The notes: generated from the sequence alone by a model not told the origin. Numbered from the stretch's first letter, positions 25,256 through 35,715 are shown. The stretch is DNA of 64,000 bases from Parabacteroides goldsteinii DSM 19448 = WAL 12034 (GCF_000969835.1 NZ_KQ033912.1:1873920-1937919), one strand, 5' to 3'. Translations and numbers: made by a program.

Positions 25256-27160
25256 TTACCAACCCGGATTCTGTTCATCAGTAATTCCACTCGCTGCGCG
25301 TCTATCAATCGCAGATTGCGGAATAGGCATTAAATAACGTTTTGTTGTAAAATTTCTGTTCCAGGCTCTGTTTCTTACGATCTGTCCAATGAAATAACGC
25401 TTACGGTCTTTTGTTATCTGAATCTTATGGACAGGACGGTTTAACGCCTGAATAACACCATTAGCCTTTTCCCCTTCATTTGCATATCCGCCATATTTGC
25501 CCCAGCGCAAATAACTCCAGTATAAATTACCTTCATAAGCCATTTCAACACGACGTTCGCGAATATAATCCCGCCATGCCTCTTCCTCCGTTACAGCCAT
25601 AGAAGGAGGTAATCCGCCATGTTGTGTACGTGTCACATTCAAATCTGCTACTGCTTTATCTATTTCGCCTTTCAGCAAGTAAGCTTCAGCACGGTTCATA
25701 TACATCTCTCCTAAACGAGCCAATACAAAATGATAATCCGTATTATTCGAGACATAAAAACGAGGAGAAACTTCATAAACATTCTTCCTCCAATAATAAC
25801 CAGATGCCGTAGTATACCAGGAATCCGCTTGGTCTTTACGTACACCGGCCCACAAATTACCCTGGCAACAAAGTGTCACTAGCTCGCCGCTTAACCAAGT
25901 ACAAGAATCATACACTATCGTTCCGTAAAAACGTTTGTCACGATTATTATACATAATCTCATTGATACGGGAATCATCCGTTACACGTCCGTAACGTACA
26001 ATCTTTTTCCCCTTTTCGGTAGAACCCATATCATCTTCATCCGGTACTACCCGCCCAGTCAATTCAACTTTGACAAAATCACCGACCTGCAACGCCGAGG
26101 GGTCTTCTTCCTTTACACTATTTTTGTACTGTGCCGTTTCATTCCAAGGTTTTGCCTTTCCATCCACTTCATCAATGACAAGATATTGGTCTACCATATC
26201 CTGTGTCGGGAAATAACTGGCCCAGCCTTCAAACGAACGTCCGCCAGCATCTTTAAATAATGGAGAAGCATTTGAATTGACTATTTCATCATTATTTACA
26301 TTCGGCACACAACTAATCATTTCACTGAATGAACCGCAATTCGTGTTCTTCTCCAAACGGTAATAACCCCAAATAATCTCATTATCATAAGCTCCTGCCT
26401 TTTGGAACATCTCGCCATAATTACTGCTCAATGTATATTTACCAGAATTAATAACAGCATTCGCTGATTCAATGCACATATCCAGATAAGACGCATCTTT
26501 CGTATAAGCATAAGCTTGGAGCGCTGCACGACAACGAAAAGCATAAGCTACATACTTATTGACGCGTCCTGAAGCCGATTCTTCAGGAAGTCCTTCAATA
26601 CCAGCATTCATATCGTCAATTACCAGTTTATAACTTTCTGCTACATTAGCAGTCAGCGGAGTCTTAAAATCTTCTGTAGACTCGGGGGTCAACACCTTCA
26701 TGATTGGGACAAAACGACCTTCCCAAAGCGTCTGATAAAAATTCACTAACGAACGGAGGAAATGACCTTCGGCAATCAATTCCGACTTTTGCGCCTCTGT
26801 AAGTGCAGCGGCAGCGGCAGCTTTTTCGATAATCAAATTACAATTCCTTAAATTAGCGAAATAGCCAAATCCCATATTCGTTGTCCGGTCCATCCCCACT
26901 TCAGTAGGAAAAGCATCCAGATTTGTCAAATCGCTATGGATTCCATTCGGTGTATATGATTCCAGATAAGCATACTCTCCGGCATATAGGGCTACCGAGG
27001 ATTTGTACACCTCTGTCACAAAAGCATCGGCGGTTTCTTTGGAAGACCACACCAAATCCTCATCATACGATTCCATCGGTTTTGTATCCATCACATCACA
27101 AGAAGTCGCGAGAACTCCACCAGTGAAACACAGCAAACCATATTTTAAATATTTATTCAT
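25256..27160 (-). CDS. SusD/RagB-family lipoprotein
   Basis: 634 residues. Lipobox ATSC places the lipidated cysteine at residue 21 (GGVLATSCDVMDTKPMESYDEDLVW). Family segments include AEGHFLRSLVNFYQTLWEGRFVPIM, LARLGEMYMNRAEAYLLKGEIDKA, RRVEMAYEGNLYWSYLRWGKY and the closing RYLMPIPQSAIDRR with EQNPGW. It binds the glycan at the surface in complex with the SusC encoded 23 bp upstream. The C-terminal neighbour is a small lipoprotein in the same operon. No carbohydrate-active enzyme is adjacent, so the substrate is unknown. Confidence 0.95.
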   Translation of the reverse strand: MNKYLKYGLLCFTGGVLATSCDVMDTKPMESYDEDLVWSSKETADAFVTEVYKSSVALYAGEYAYLESYTPNGIHSDLTNLDAFPTEVGMDRTTNMGFGYFANLRNCNLIIEKAAAAAALTEAQKSELIAEGHFLRSLVNFYQTLWEGRFVPIMKVLTPESTEDFKTPLTANVAESYKLVIDDMNAGIEGLPEESASGRVNKYVAYAFRCRAALQAYAYTKDASYLDMCIESANAVINSGKYTLSSNYGEMFQKAGAYDNEIIWGYYRLEKNTNCGSFSEMISCVPNVNNDEIVNSNASPLFKDAGGRSFEGWASYFPTQDMVDQYLVIDEVDGKAKPWNETAQYKNSVKEEDPSALQVGDFVKVELTGRVVPDEDDMGSTEKGKKIVRYGRVTDDSRINEIMYNNRDKRFYGTIVYDSCTWLSGELVTLCCQGNLWAGVRKDQADSWYTTASGYYWRKNVYEVSPRFYVSNNTDYHFVLARLGEMYMNRAEAYLLKGEIDKAVADLNVTRTQHGGLPPSMAVTEEEAWRDYIRERRVEMAYEGNLYWSYLRWGKYGGYANEGEKANGVIQALNRPVHKIQITKDRKRYFIGQIVRNRAWNRNFTTKRYLMPIPQSAIDRRAASGITDEQNPGW

Positions 27161-27183
27161 ATCAGTTCTGTTTTTATTTTCAA

Positions 27184-30100
27184 TTAAAATCCTATACCAA
27201 AGTTGATCGCGAACACGCGCTCATTTGGATAATCATAACGGTTGGCTGATCCGTTTTCAGGGTCAATTCCGTACTTTGTTGCCTCCGAAATAGTAAAAAT
27301 ATTTTGTCCGCTCAAAGCCACATTCAACCGGGTGATCCACGGGGTCTTCTTCAATAGTATACGCTTGAAATCGTATCCGACCTGAATATCTCTCATTCGC
27401 AAATATCCTCCGTTAATCAACCAGAAATCACTTCCGACTGTATTATTAGAACCATTATTTCCGGTAGAAGACAACAAACGCGGAAATTTGGCATCAGTAT
27501 TCTCCGGTGTCCAATAGTCCGTTTGAAACTCATAGGTAGGACTTGAACCGGTATTGGCATCACTCATCATCAGCACACTACCTAAATACATATCAAAACG
27601 GGTTGCCCCCTGAAAGAGGGTACTGAAAGAAAATCCTTTATAAGATAAATTGATGTTCAATCCATAGTTGGCACGCGGGAAACTACTTTTACCCAAACGA
27701 TGCTGGTCGGCCCCATCAATAACGCCATCCCCATTAAAGTCATAATATTTAAGATCACCTGCCGTTAGTGAGTGGGAACCTGTACGTTGCACACTGTTAT
27801 ATACATCATTTGCATCCTTATAAAAGCCCATATTCTCATAATAGACACCGGCATATCCCCGTTGCTGGGTTGTACGCTTGTAAGGATTTTTCTTATTTTC
27901 AAGTGACTCAGACGGGTTGTTAGCCCATAACTCATCAAATTTTGTAAAATTAAAGGCTACATCATAATGGAAATCACCAATATCATCGCGCCAACCCAAT
28001 TGAAACTCCACACCGGCACGACGATGTTCCCCATCTGTCGATATTTTAGGAAGCGATACACCCAACGGATCGGTATAACCAACATCCAATGCATCCGGTG
28101 CATATAAGAAACCTTTGGTTGCATAATAGAAATAGTCGAAAGAGCCGTACAATCTATTATTCAACGAACTAAAATCGAATCCGGCATCAAACTGATCAGT
28201 GGTAAACCAAGTCAAATCAGGAGAAGGCAAGCTCCCTTCCCAAAAACCGGGTACATACTCACCATTCATTACATACTCCTGGCCGCCTAATCCGTAAGAT
28301 GTCAGATAGGCAAAACGTCCGATGTGATACGTATCCCCGTCATTTCCCCAGTTATCCAAACCCACTTGTCCGTAAGAGGCACGTATTTTCAACATATCGA
28401 AAATATGTTTTTCGCGTATGGTTTCCATGAAAGCTTCATCTGCCAGCGACCAACCGATCGAACCAGAGTAAAAAGTACCCCAACGATGATCTTTCGGAAA
28501 ATTATCCGACCCGTCATAACGCATACTGGCTTCTACAAAATAACGGTTATCATAATTATACTTGACCTGTCCGACCCAACCGGCCCGGCCATTTTCCCAT
28601 TCACCGCCGGAGTTTTCCATCGTCGAAGAAGGTCCCGGGTTAATTTGATCAATCGGGAAATCATAATTCTTACGGACCAAGCCCATACTATGTCCAAAAC
28701 CGCTTGTATATTCGTAACCTCCTAAGGCGCTTACCGAATGCTTGCCAAACGTACGGTTATATTCGGCAAAATACTGTAAGGTCCAGGAATTTCCCAATTC
28801 CCCATACTGGCTCAACTGTGGTTTTGAAGCATATGTAGGCTCTTGAGAATCCCATGCATACTGAGCTGCATCTTTTCTCCAGGACTTATTATCCTTTATA
28901 TAATAGCGATAACTGCCCTTCGCCCGTAGTTTCAGGCCTTTTACCCAGGGAAGATCCCATTCAACCCCCAACAAGCCGTTGACTACATTCTCTTTTTCAT
29001 CAATATAGCCACCGTCATCAGAAATTTCAGCGATCGGATTATCTGTATTATTATACACCAATCCATATTTATTCCGACCAATTTCCATCGGTGATTTATT
29101 CTGGACATGGGAGAATACGTTCCCGTATCCGCTGGATGTGGAAGTATACGGATGTGTTTTAAACTGCATGTAACCATCCAACTGTGCCGTTGTTTTCAGG
29201 CCAATGGATTTAAAAGTTGAAGTTTGAGTCAATTGAAAATTCGTTCGTTTCATATAATGCGAATCGCTCTTATACAGCGATTGCTGGTTAATATGACCTA
29301 TAGAAGCATAATAAGTATTGCTCGCACCACCACCACTAATCGTAATATTATGTTTCTGTTGCGGAGCAAAATTCTTCATTACCTCTTTTTGCCAATCTGT
29401 ATTAGGGTGTCCGTACGGGTCCGAACCATCGGCAAACATGCGTAAATCGTCGTCATTGTAAGGAATGGTTACTCCGTCATTCGCTGCCGCCACATTACGA
29501 TGTATAGCACGCTCATACGAATTCAATTTATCAGGCCATACATTCGGTTGAGACCAGCTTTGGTTGAAGTTATAATCAATCTGAGGTTTTCCTTCTTTTC
29601 CCTGCTTGGTCGTTACCTGCAAAATACCATTAGAAGCACGCGAACCGTACACAGCCGTAGCCGAGGCATCCTTTAAAATAGATAAATTCGCAATATTTTC
29701 GGGAGCTAAAGCAACAAAGTCTCCATAGTCCCGAATAACGCCATCAATAACAACGAGCGGAGTGCCACCACCGCGAATACTCACCGTACTCGTCTTATTA
29801 ATACCACCACCGCTACCTTGTACAATCAAACCAGGTGAACGCCCGGCCAACCCCTGCGTGATATTTGTTACCGGAAGAGCAGCCATCTCTTCTGCATTTA
29901 CTGTTGATACGGCTGCAATCATCGAACGTTTTGTTGTCGTACCATACCCCAGGACTATTACTTCGTCCAGCTTCTGAGTGTCTTCCTTCATAGATAAATT
30001 GACAGGACCGGCAGTCACCTTGTGCTCAATAGTGAGATACCCGACATAAGATATTACCAGAATATCTCCAGGCTTAGCCTCCAAAGAGAAATTCCCGTCC

Positions 30101-30369
30101 ATGTCAGTTACAGTTCCGTTTGTAGTACCTTTAACATGAATACTGACACCAACCAATGGACCAAAATCATCTGAAACAGAACCCGAAACTTTCTGGGTTT
30201 GCTGCATTTCCACATACTTGGACTCCCGTACAGTCAACAAATCATTCGAATCAGCCGCAGCAAAAGCCGGCAAAACAAATGACAACAAACAAGCGACCTG
30301 TACTCCTTTCACAATTCTTTGCGGAATAGAAAATGACAGCGATTGAATTTGTACTGGCTTAATTTCCAT
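27184..30369 (-). CDS. SusC-like TonB-dependent receptor without STN domain
   Basis: 1061 residues. A signal peptide (VQVACLLSFVLPAFAAA, about residues 23-39) is followed directly by the carboxypeptidase-regulatory-like domain (VSGSVSDDFGPLVGVSIHVKG to VISYVGYLTIEHKV), the TonB-box/plug region (DEVIVLGYGTTTKRSMIAAVSTV; VSIRGGGTPLVVIDGVI; TAVYGSRASNGILQVTTKQG) and the barrel. Unlike the SusC at 6507 it has no STN domain, so it should not signal through a FecR/ECF pair. Its regulation must be separate, and the long upstream region with two 21-bp palindromes is the place to look. It is the first gene of the susC-susD-lipoprotein operon. Confidence 0.96.
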   Translation of the reverse strand: MEIKPVQIQSLSFSIPQRIVKGVQVACLLSFVLPAFAAADSNDLLTVRESKYVEMQQTQKVSGSVSDDFGPLVGVSIHVKGTTNGTVTDMDGNFSLEAKPGDILVISYVGYLTIEHKVTAGPVNLSMKEDTQKLDEVIVLGYGTTTKRSMIAAVSTVNAEEMAALPVTNITQGLAGRSPGLIVQGSGGGINKTSTVSIRGGGTPLVVIDGVIRDYGDFVALAPENIANLSILKDASATAVYGSRASNGILQVTTKQGKEGKPQIDYNFNQSWSQPNVWPDKLNSYERAIHRNVAAANDGVTIPYNDDDLRMFADGSDPYGHPNTDWQKEVMKNFAPQQKHNITISGGGASNTYYASIGHINQQSLYKSDSHYMKRTNFQLTQTSTFKSIGLKTTAQLDGYMQFKTHPYTSTSSGYGNVFSHVQNKSPMEIGRNKYGLVYNNTDNPIAEISDDGGYIDEKENVVNGLLGVEWDLPWVKGLKLRAKGSYRYYIKDNKSWRKDAAQYAWDSQEPTYASKPQLSQYGELGNSWTLQYFAEYNRTFGKHSVSALGGYEYTSGFGHSMGLVRKNYDFPIDQINPGPSSTMENSGGEWENGRAGWVGQVKYNYDNRYFVEASMRYDGSDNFPKDHRWGTFYSGSIGWSLADEAFMETIREKHIFDMLKIRASYGQVGLDNWGNDGDTYHIGRFAYLTSYGLGGQEYVMNGEYVPGFWEGSLPSPDLTWFTTDQFDAGFDFSSLNNRLYGSFDYFYYATKGFLYAPDALDVGYTDPLGVSLPKISTDGEHRRAGVEFQLGWRDDIGDFHYDVAFNFTKFDELWANNPSESLENKKNPYKRTTQQRGYAGVYYENMGFYKDANDVYNSVQRTGSHSLTAGDLKYYDFNGDGVIDGADQHRLGKSSFPRANYGLNINLSYKGFSFSTLFQGATRFDMYLGSVLMMSDANTGSSPTYEFQTDYWTPENTDAKFPRLLSSTGNNGSNNTVGSDFWLINGGYLRMRDIQVGYDFKRILLKKTPWITRLNVALSGQNIFTISEATKYGIDPENGSANRYDYPNERVFAINFGIGF

Positions 30370-30463
30370 CTACATTTTGATTTAGAGTTTTACATAATAT
30401 TTCTATCTAATCCAAAACAGTACTTAATCAGCAACCTGTTTTTAGAATATTTTCATAATATCC

Positions 30464-30484
30464 CATAGTTCTCTCAGAACTATG
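30464..30484. promoter_or_regulatory. Palindrome CATAGTTCT-N3-AGAACTATG, candidate operator
   Basis: Perfect 9-bp arms separated by CTC, 95 bp upstream of the susC ATG. Its reverse complement recurs at 30842-30862 with a single arm change, so a sequence-specific dimeric binding site is plausible. Confidence 0.55.
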
Positions 30485-30841
30485 TCGATAGAAACTTTCT
30501 TCAAATCGCTTATTTTGTAAAGGATCAGGAAATATCACAGAAAAAAGGGGGAAACATGTTGACTCCGCATCCAACTTTAATAGAACAAATTGAAAGCCTA
30601 CGTGCATAATATCAATCATAATAACATGTAGGGATTTGTGTGAGATATAAAAAACGCATTTATCCTATTAAAATATCATTACTTAATTTACAATGACTTC
30701 ATGCAATAAAACAATGGGGCTATGTAGAAGCAATCATACCGTACACAACTCAACAATATGTTATAAAATATATTTGTTAATCTTTTTTCAAAAAAAGACG
30801 CATAATATTAAAATATATTCTAATTTTGCACATGTATTAAA

Positions 30842-30862
30842 CTTAGTTCTGAGAGAACTATG
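30842..30862. promoter_or_regulatory. Second copy of the 21-bp palindrome
   Basis: CTTAGTTCT-GAG-AGAACTATG differs from the other copy (in inverted orientation) by one base over the 21 positions. It begins 14 bp after a forward TAATTTTG box, where a repressor would block transcription. Confidence 0.5.
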
Positions 30863-31142
30863 CTACCATGAAAAGTTTATCCAACCAATACACAGCGATC
30901 CGGTTCTTTCATAAACAAATCAATATATCCTCCAAAAATTCAAAATCAATAAAAGAAGAATACTCTTTTAAGTCAACACACAAACATCCTATTTATCAAA
31001 CAACTATCAGACATCAATCTGTCAATTAGCCTACCAATCCTCCTTTTCGTTAACAAATAGACAATAATCGTTGACTCTATATCCTCATTAGTATCCTATT
31101 AGTAAAAAAATACATCCCGAACAAAATGTTTCAATTCCCTTA

Positions 31143-31244
31143 GTATTTTGTTGCCGATAGCTATACGTAAGCTTATCGACAATTATAGGTAATCTTGTCG
31201 ATATTTATCAGTAAGTCTGCGCATAGCTATCGGCAATAAAATAC
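31143..31244. repeat. Nested inverted repeat (22-bp outer, 9-bp inner stem)
   Basis: The outer arms at 31143-31164 and 31223-31244 pair over 22 positions with one G-T; their core is TTGCCGATAGCTAT. Inside, TATCGACAA (31174-31182) pairs with TTGTCGATA (31195-31203). The related core words CCGATAG, TATCGAC, GTCGATA and CTATCGG recur through the element. Confidence 0.7.
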
Positions 31245-31314
31245 ATAAGGAACTCAATCGGAAAAGATCACTATGAACAGGCAACAACAAGGCAGGGAAA
31301 AGAAGAAAACAGAA

Positions 31315-31347
31315 AGAAAAAGCCTGCCCCGAATAAACGGAACAGGC
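31315..31347 (-). terminator. Intrinsic terminator of the fumarase gene
   Basis: Reverse strand GCCTGTTCCG-TTTATT-CGGGGCAGGC (31322-31347) followed by five T residues, 26 bp after the stop codon. Confidence 0.88.
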
Positions 31348-31373
31348 CTTTCACCTCTTATAATAAGTTGTTC

Positions 31374-33014
31374 TTATTTGCTACAGGAGCAACGCGGCTT
31401 CAATTGTTTGAAGAAATCGTTGCCTTTATCGTCCACCAGAATGAAAGCAGGGAAATTTTCTACTTCGATCTTCCAGATTGCTTCCATACCCAGTTCCGGA
31501 TATTCCAGACATTCTACTTTCTTGATGCTTTCCTGTGCCAGGATAGCAGCCGGACCACCGATACTTCCCAGATAGAAACCGCCATGCTTCTTACAAGCAT
31601 CTGTTACCTGCTGGCTACGGTTACCTTTGGCAATCATAATCATGCTACCGCCATTGTCCTGGAACAGATCGACATAGGAATCCATACGGCCGGCTGTTGT
31701 CGGACCGAATGAACCGGAAGCCATTCCGGCCGGAGTCTTGGCAGGACCTGCATAATAAATAGGATGATCCTTGATATACTGAGGCAGACCTTCGCCTTTA
31801 TCGATACGTTCTTTCAGTTTTGCATGGGCGATATCACGACCAACTACGATCGTTCCGCTCAGAGAAAGACGGGTAGATACCGGATATTTAGTCAGTTCTT
31901 TCAGAATATCGGCCATTGGCTGGTTCAGGTTGATCTTTACGGCATCACCTTCACCGGCATTACGCAACTCTTCAGGAATCAGGCGACCTGGATTAGAATC
32001 CATCTTTTCAATCCAGATACCCTCCTTATTGATCTTACATTTGATATTACGGTCAGCAGAGCAGGAAACTCCCATACCTACCGGACAGGAAGCACCGTGA
32101 CGCGGCAGACGAACGATACGTACGTCGTGTGCATAATATTTACCACCGAACTGGGCACCCAAACCAATGTTGTGAGCCGCTTCCAAAACTTCTTTTTCCA
32201 GTTCGACATCACGGAAAGCACGGCCATACTCGTTACCGCTTGTAGGCAGGTTGTCATAATAATGAGTAGAAGCCAGCTTCACGGTCAGCAGGTTCTTTTC
32301 TGCTGAAGTACCGCCGATAACGAATGCAATATGGTAAGGAGGACAGGCAGCTGTACCTAATGTTTTCATTTTTTCAACCAGGAACGGAACCAATGTTGCC
32401 GGATTCAGGATCGCTTTTGTTTCCTGGAACAGATAAGTCTTGTTGGCAGAACCACCACCTTTCGCTACACAAAGGAATTTATATTCCATACCTTCGGTTG
32501 CTTCGATGTCGATCTGTGCAGGCAGGTTACATTTTGTATTCACCTCGTCGTACATATTCAACGGTGCATTCTGTGAATAACGCAGGTTTTCTTCCGTATA
32601 TGTTTTGTAAACACCCAGAGAAAGCGCTTCTTCATCACAATAGCCGGTCCATATATGCTGACCTTTTTCACCGTGGATGATAGCCGTACCTGTATCCTGG
32701 CAGAAAGGAAGCTGTCCTTTAGCTGAAACTTCGGCGTTACGAAGGAAAGTCAATGCAACGAATTTGTCATTGTCGCTTGCTTCCGGATCGCTCAGGATTT
32801 TAGCAACCTGTTCGTTGTGGGCCGGACGAAGCATAAAAGCCACATCACGGAAAGCAGCATTAGCCATCGCTGTTAATCCTTCTTTTGCAATCTTCAGAAT
32901 CGGTTGTCCTTCAAACTCGGATACCGACACATAATCTTTTGTAAGCAAATAATACTCTGTTGTATCCGGTCCCAGTGGAAACGGTTCCTGATACTTGAAA
33001 GGAGGTGTTGCCAT
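31374..33014 (-). CDS. Fumarate hydratase, class I (4Fe-4S, single-chain)
   Basis: 546 residues, the size of fused alpha-beta class I fumarases (FumA/FumB type). The conserved [44 protein letters not shown] and [22 protein letters not shown] segments supply the cluster cysteines. The C-terminal beta part has [21 protein letters not shown] and [30 protein letters not shown]. It interconverts fumarate and malate in the cytoplasm and is oxygen-sensitive. In this group it serves the reductive branch leading to fumarate respiration and succinate/propionate. It stands alone, with its own promoter and terminator. Confidence 0.97.
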   Translation of the reverse strand: MATPPFKYQEPFPLGPDTTEYYLLTKDYVSVSEFEGQPILKIAKEGLTAMANAAFRDVAFMLRPAHNEQVAKILSDPEASDNDKFVALTFLRNAEVSAKGQLPFCQDTGTAIIHGEKGQHIWTGYCDEEALSLGVYKTYTEENLRYSQNAPLNMYDEVNTKCNLPAQIDIEATEGMEYKFLCVAKGGGSANKTYLFQETKAILNPATLVPFLVEKMKTLGTAACPPYHIAFVIGGTSAEKNLLTVKLASTHYYDNLPTSGNEYGRAFRDVELEKEVLEAAHNIGLGAQFGGKYYAHDVRIVRLPRHGASCPVGMGVSCSADRNIKCKINKEGIWIEKMDSNPGRLIPEELRNAGEGDAVKINLNQPMADILKELTKYPVSTRLSLSGTIVVGRDIAHAKLKERIDKGEGLPQYIKDHPIYYAGPAKTPAGMASGSFGPTTAGRMDSYVDLFQDNGGSMIMIAKGNRSQQVTDACKKHGGFYLGSIGGPAAILAQESIKKVECLEYPELGMEAIWKIEVENFPAFILVDDKGNDFFKQLKPRCSCSK

Positions 33015-33077
33015 ATCTTTATTATTTAATTATGTAATATTGGTTTTACAATTTCAGAATCATTCTTTTTCGCTTGG

Positions 33078-33085
33078 CAAACTTA
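33078..33085 (-). promoter_or_regulatory. Candidate -7 box (TAAGTTTG) for fumarase
   Basis: TAnnTTTG match on the reverse strand, 63 bp before the fumarase ATG. No TTG at the expected -33 spacing. Confidence 0.4.
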
Positions 33086-33170
33086 GACAAAAATCACGAA
33101 ATACGGGAGCGGTTTCACAAATTTGTTCGTAGTACAGGAAGAATTAATTAAAAGAAAAACATATATTTGC

Positions 33171-35411
33171 ATGAATATGAAAAAGCTAGTCACTCTTTTT
33201 TTCCTCTGCCTGTTGGTATCCGCCCATTTAACAGGACAGATCAGTCACGGAGGCAGACCACTTCCGATGACGATACTCAGCACCCGCTCAGGAAGTATGT
33301 TTCAAGAAATGCCTGCTTTTGACATCGCTGAACAATTACGAATCGACTCACTCAACGAAAGCGATTTGCGCAGCAGTTTTCATTTTGCCTACAAATTCAT
33401 GACCGATTTTACTCCGGATAACTCGGGCAGCTGGTTTACACAAGCCGACGGCACCCGCGTATGGCGGCTGGGCATTCGATCGGCCGGTGCCTATTCGATC
33501 AATGTATTGTTTTCTGAATACGAAATTCCGGAAGGAGCCCAGCTCTTCCTGTACAATCCGGACCAGACACATATTTTAGGAGCATTCAACCATTTGAACA
33601 ACTCCGAACTGGGTATACTTCCCGTCTCTCCGGTACAAGGTGATGAATTAGTTATCGAATATCAGGAACCGGCTAATGTTCCGTTTCATGGCAAGCTAAA
33701 AGTGGGTGAAGTAAACCATGACTATCGTAATATCAGAGGATACGAACCGCAAGAATATAGCAGGACATATCTCGGATGCATAAAAACCCTGGCCTGCCTG
33801 CAAGAAAGTACGGATAAATATAATGAGATAGGCCGAAGTGTCGTCCTGCTCATTATCAATGGGACTGATTTTTGTACCGGTACATTAATTAATAATACAT
33901 CAAACGACGGTACACCTTACCTGTTAACAGCATCCCATTGTTTGAACAAGCAGTTCAGCATTGAGAATCCGGACTATGAAATGATTGCAGGCAATATCGT
34001 CACCTATTTCAATTATGAAAGTCCTCTATGCGACCCGGTTATGAGAGGTACCGAAGAAATGTCGATGGCTTCCACCCGCTTCAAAGCGACCAACGAACAG
34101 ACCGACATGGCCTTACTGCAACTGATGGAAACACCACCGGCTTACTATCAGCCATATTATGCCGGTTGGAATGCCAAAGACCAGGGTACTGCCCCATACG
34201 TGGGAATCCATCATCCGGAGGGCACCGTAAAGCGACTTAGCACGACAGAAGAAGTCGAATTAACGACATTCAACTCTCCGGTAGGAAACTTTATAAAAAA
34301 CGGGCACTGGCACATAAAGGAATGGTCGGACGGAAGCACGGCAGGAGGCTCTTCCGGTTCCGGGTTATTTGACAGCAACGGCTTAGTTATCGGAGGTCTG
34401 TCCGGAGGAGAGTCCGACTGTCCCCGTCCTTATAACGATTTCTATTTCGCCTTAAGCCAAAACTGGGAAATATCTCCAGATGCCGACAAACAATTAAAAA
34501 TATGGCTCGACCCGGCAGGAACAAACTCCGAACGGATCTGCAAGGGACTTGATCCTTACAGTGCGACCCCATGCCTGCGCTTGAGCAATATAAAGGAAAG
34601 CGGAAAAGCCAACACAATAGAATCAACACCTCTCCCCTCTCCCGGTACAGGCCCGGCTTTCGGCAACAATTCACTGGGAATGAACGAATTTGCCGAAGCC
34701 TATAAAATAACGGGCAACGCTAAAATATACGGCACATACATCGTAAATCCGGCTATAAGCAAGATGAGTGACCTTGAAGTAGAAATCACCGTTTACAATG
34801 GCTCGGATAAACCGGAAACACTGTTATACAGCGAGTCATTCAGCCCCTCATTCGTAACGCTCAATGACAAAAGTGCTTTTATCGATTCTACCAAGCCGAT
34901 GAACCGCGACCAGGAATCATTTATAACCTTCAAAGAGCCAATCGATGTGTCCGGCAATTTCTTCATCGGATACAAGATCAAATCGGCTGCCGGCAATACC
35001 TTTTTTTCGGCATTCAATCTCCCGAAAGGAGAAACAAGTAAAAATACCGTATGGATCAATTATAAAGGCCAATGGATAGAAGCTACCAGCCATCCGGCTT
35101 CCCCGATGAGTACTTCCTTATTCATCGACCCGGTCATCCAGTACAATACGGCATCGGCTAACACTTCCATTAACGAAAGTAATCCAATCCGCATATTTGT
35201 GGAAACAGCTTCCAAAGCAATTCATGTCCTGCTACCGGAAACAATCCGTCAGGCACGGTATTCAGTGCTGTCGATGGAGGGAAAAACTTTACAGAACGGC
35301 ACTGTTCATTCGGGACAAAACATCATCACCGCCACCACAGCCACGTCAGGTATCTATCTGGTACAGATCAGCTACGGAAACGAATGTTTTACTCAAAAGA
35401 TTTTATTTTAA
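33171..35411 (+). CDS. Secreted trypsin-like serine protease with T9SS-type C-terminal sorting domain
   Basis: 746 residues from ATG 33171 (MNMKKLVTLFFLCLLVSAHLTGQ); ATG 33177 is equally possible. The N-terminal 180 residues form a beta-rich prodomain. The chymotrypsin-fold protease has all three triad residues: His in LLTASHC, Asp in TDMALLQL and Ser in TAGGSSGSGLFDSNG. It resembles lysyl endopeptidases of Bacteroidetes. After a middle beta domain, the last 75 residues (MEGKTLQNGTVHSGQNI, TSGIYLVQISYGNECFTQKILF) look like a type A T9SS sorting domain, pointing to export through the Por system and attachment to the surface. Target proteins are unknown. It stands alone. Confidence 0.9.
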   Translation: MNMKKLVTLFFLCLLVSAHLTGQISHGGRPLPMTILSTRSGSMFQEMPAFDIAEQLRIDSLNESDLRSSFHFAYKFMTDFTPDNSGSWFTQADGTRVWRLGIRSAGAYSINVLFSEYEIPEGAQLFLYNPDQTHILGAFNHLNNSELGILPVSPVQGDELVIEYQEPANVPFHGKLKVGEVNHDYRNIRGYEPQEYSRTYLGCIKTLACLQESTDKYNEIGRSVVLLIINGTDFCTGTLINNTSNDGTPYLLTASHCLNKQFSIENPDYEMIAGNIVTYFNYESPLCDPVMRGTEEMSMASTRFKATNEQTDMALLQLMETPPAYYQPYYAGWNAKDQGTAPYVGIHHPEGTVKRLSTTEEVELTTFNSPVGNFIKNGHWHIKEWSDGSTAGGSSGSGLFDSNGLVIGGLSGGESDCPRPYNDFYFALSQNWEISPDADKQLKIWLDPAGTNSERICKGLDPYSATPCLRLSNIKESGKANTIESTPLPSPGTGPAFGNNSLGMNEFAEAYKITGNAKIYGTYIVNPAISKMSDLEVEITVYNGSDKPETLLYSESFSPSFVTLNDKSAFIDSTKPMNRDQESFITFKEPIDVSGNFFIGYKIKSAAGNTFFSAFNLPKGETSKNTVWINYKGQWIEATSHPASPMSTSLFIDPVIQYNTASANTSINESNPIRIFVETASKAIHVLLPETIRQARYSVLSMEGKTLQNGTVHSGQNIITATTATSGIYLVQISYGNECFTQKILF

Positions 35412-35715
35412 TCAAAAATACACAATAAGAAAGCACTTGGCAGAGCCCAATAAGATAAAGAGATGAAAACAATACATTACAAATTAACTAAATTAGTACT
35501 GGATGGAAATGATTAAAGCGTCCATAAATCCTGTCATTTATACTCTTTTTAGCAAAAAAAGAAGACCGGATTCATTAATAAGTATTAATTAGAGAGATTT
35601 TATCGTATCTTTGCTATTCATAACAAAAAAATGCTTTAGTTTTGCACTTTGATGGCTAAGGGACAATTGAAAGTGAATATATAAACATAGTAACATTTTA
35701 AACTTACATCAAATT
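35412..35715. other. Intergenic region with two promoter-like boxes
   Basis: 304 bp with no gene. TATCTTTG at 35606-35613 and TAGTTTTG at 35637-35644 both match TAnnTTTG and lie 103 and 72 bp upstream of the TPR-lipoprotein ATG. Two tandem start sites for a highly expressed gene are plausible. Confidence 0.55.

Larger units (their letters stand above)
30370..31314. other. Long non-coding region upstream of the third susC
   Basis: Roughly 950 bp without a credible gene. It contains two copies of a 21-bp palindrome (30464-30484, 30842-30862), a forward TAATTTTG promoter-like box (30821-30828) with no gene after it, and a 100-bp nested inverted repeat (31143-31244). Short frames here have no recognisable product. 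Confidence 0.6.

Noticed and set aside
30428-30619. Reverse 63-codon frame upstream of susC
   Set aside because: No recognisable motif, and the 21-bp palindrome lies within it; more likely regulatory DNA than a gene.
33162-33169. TATATTTG as promoter of the protease gene
   Set aside because: It ends one base before the ATG at 33171 and has no -33 TTG; it would require a leaderless message starting within the codons, so it was not annotated.
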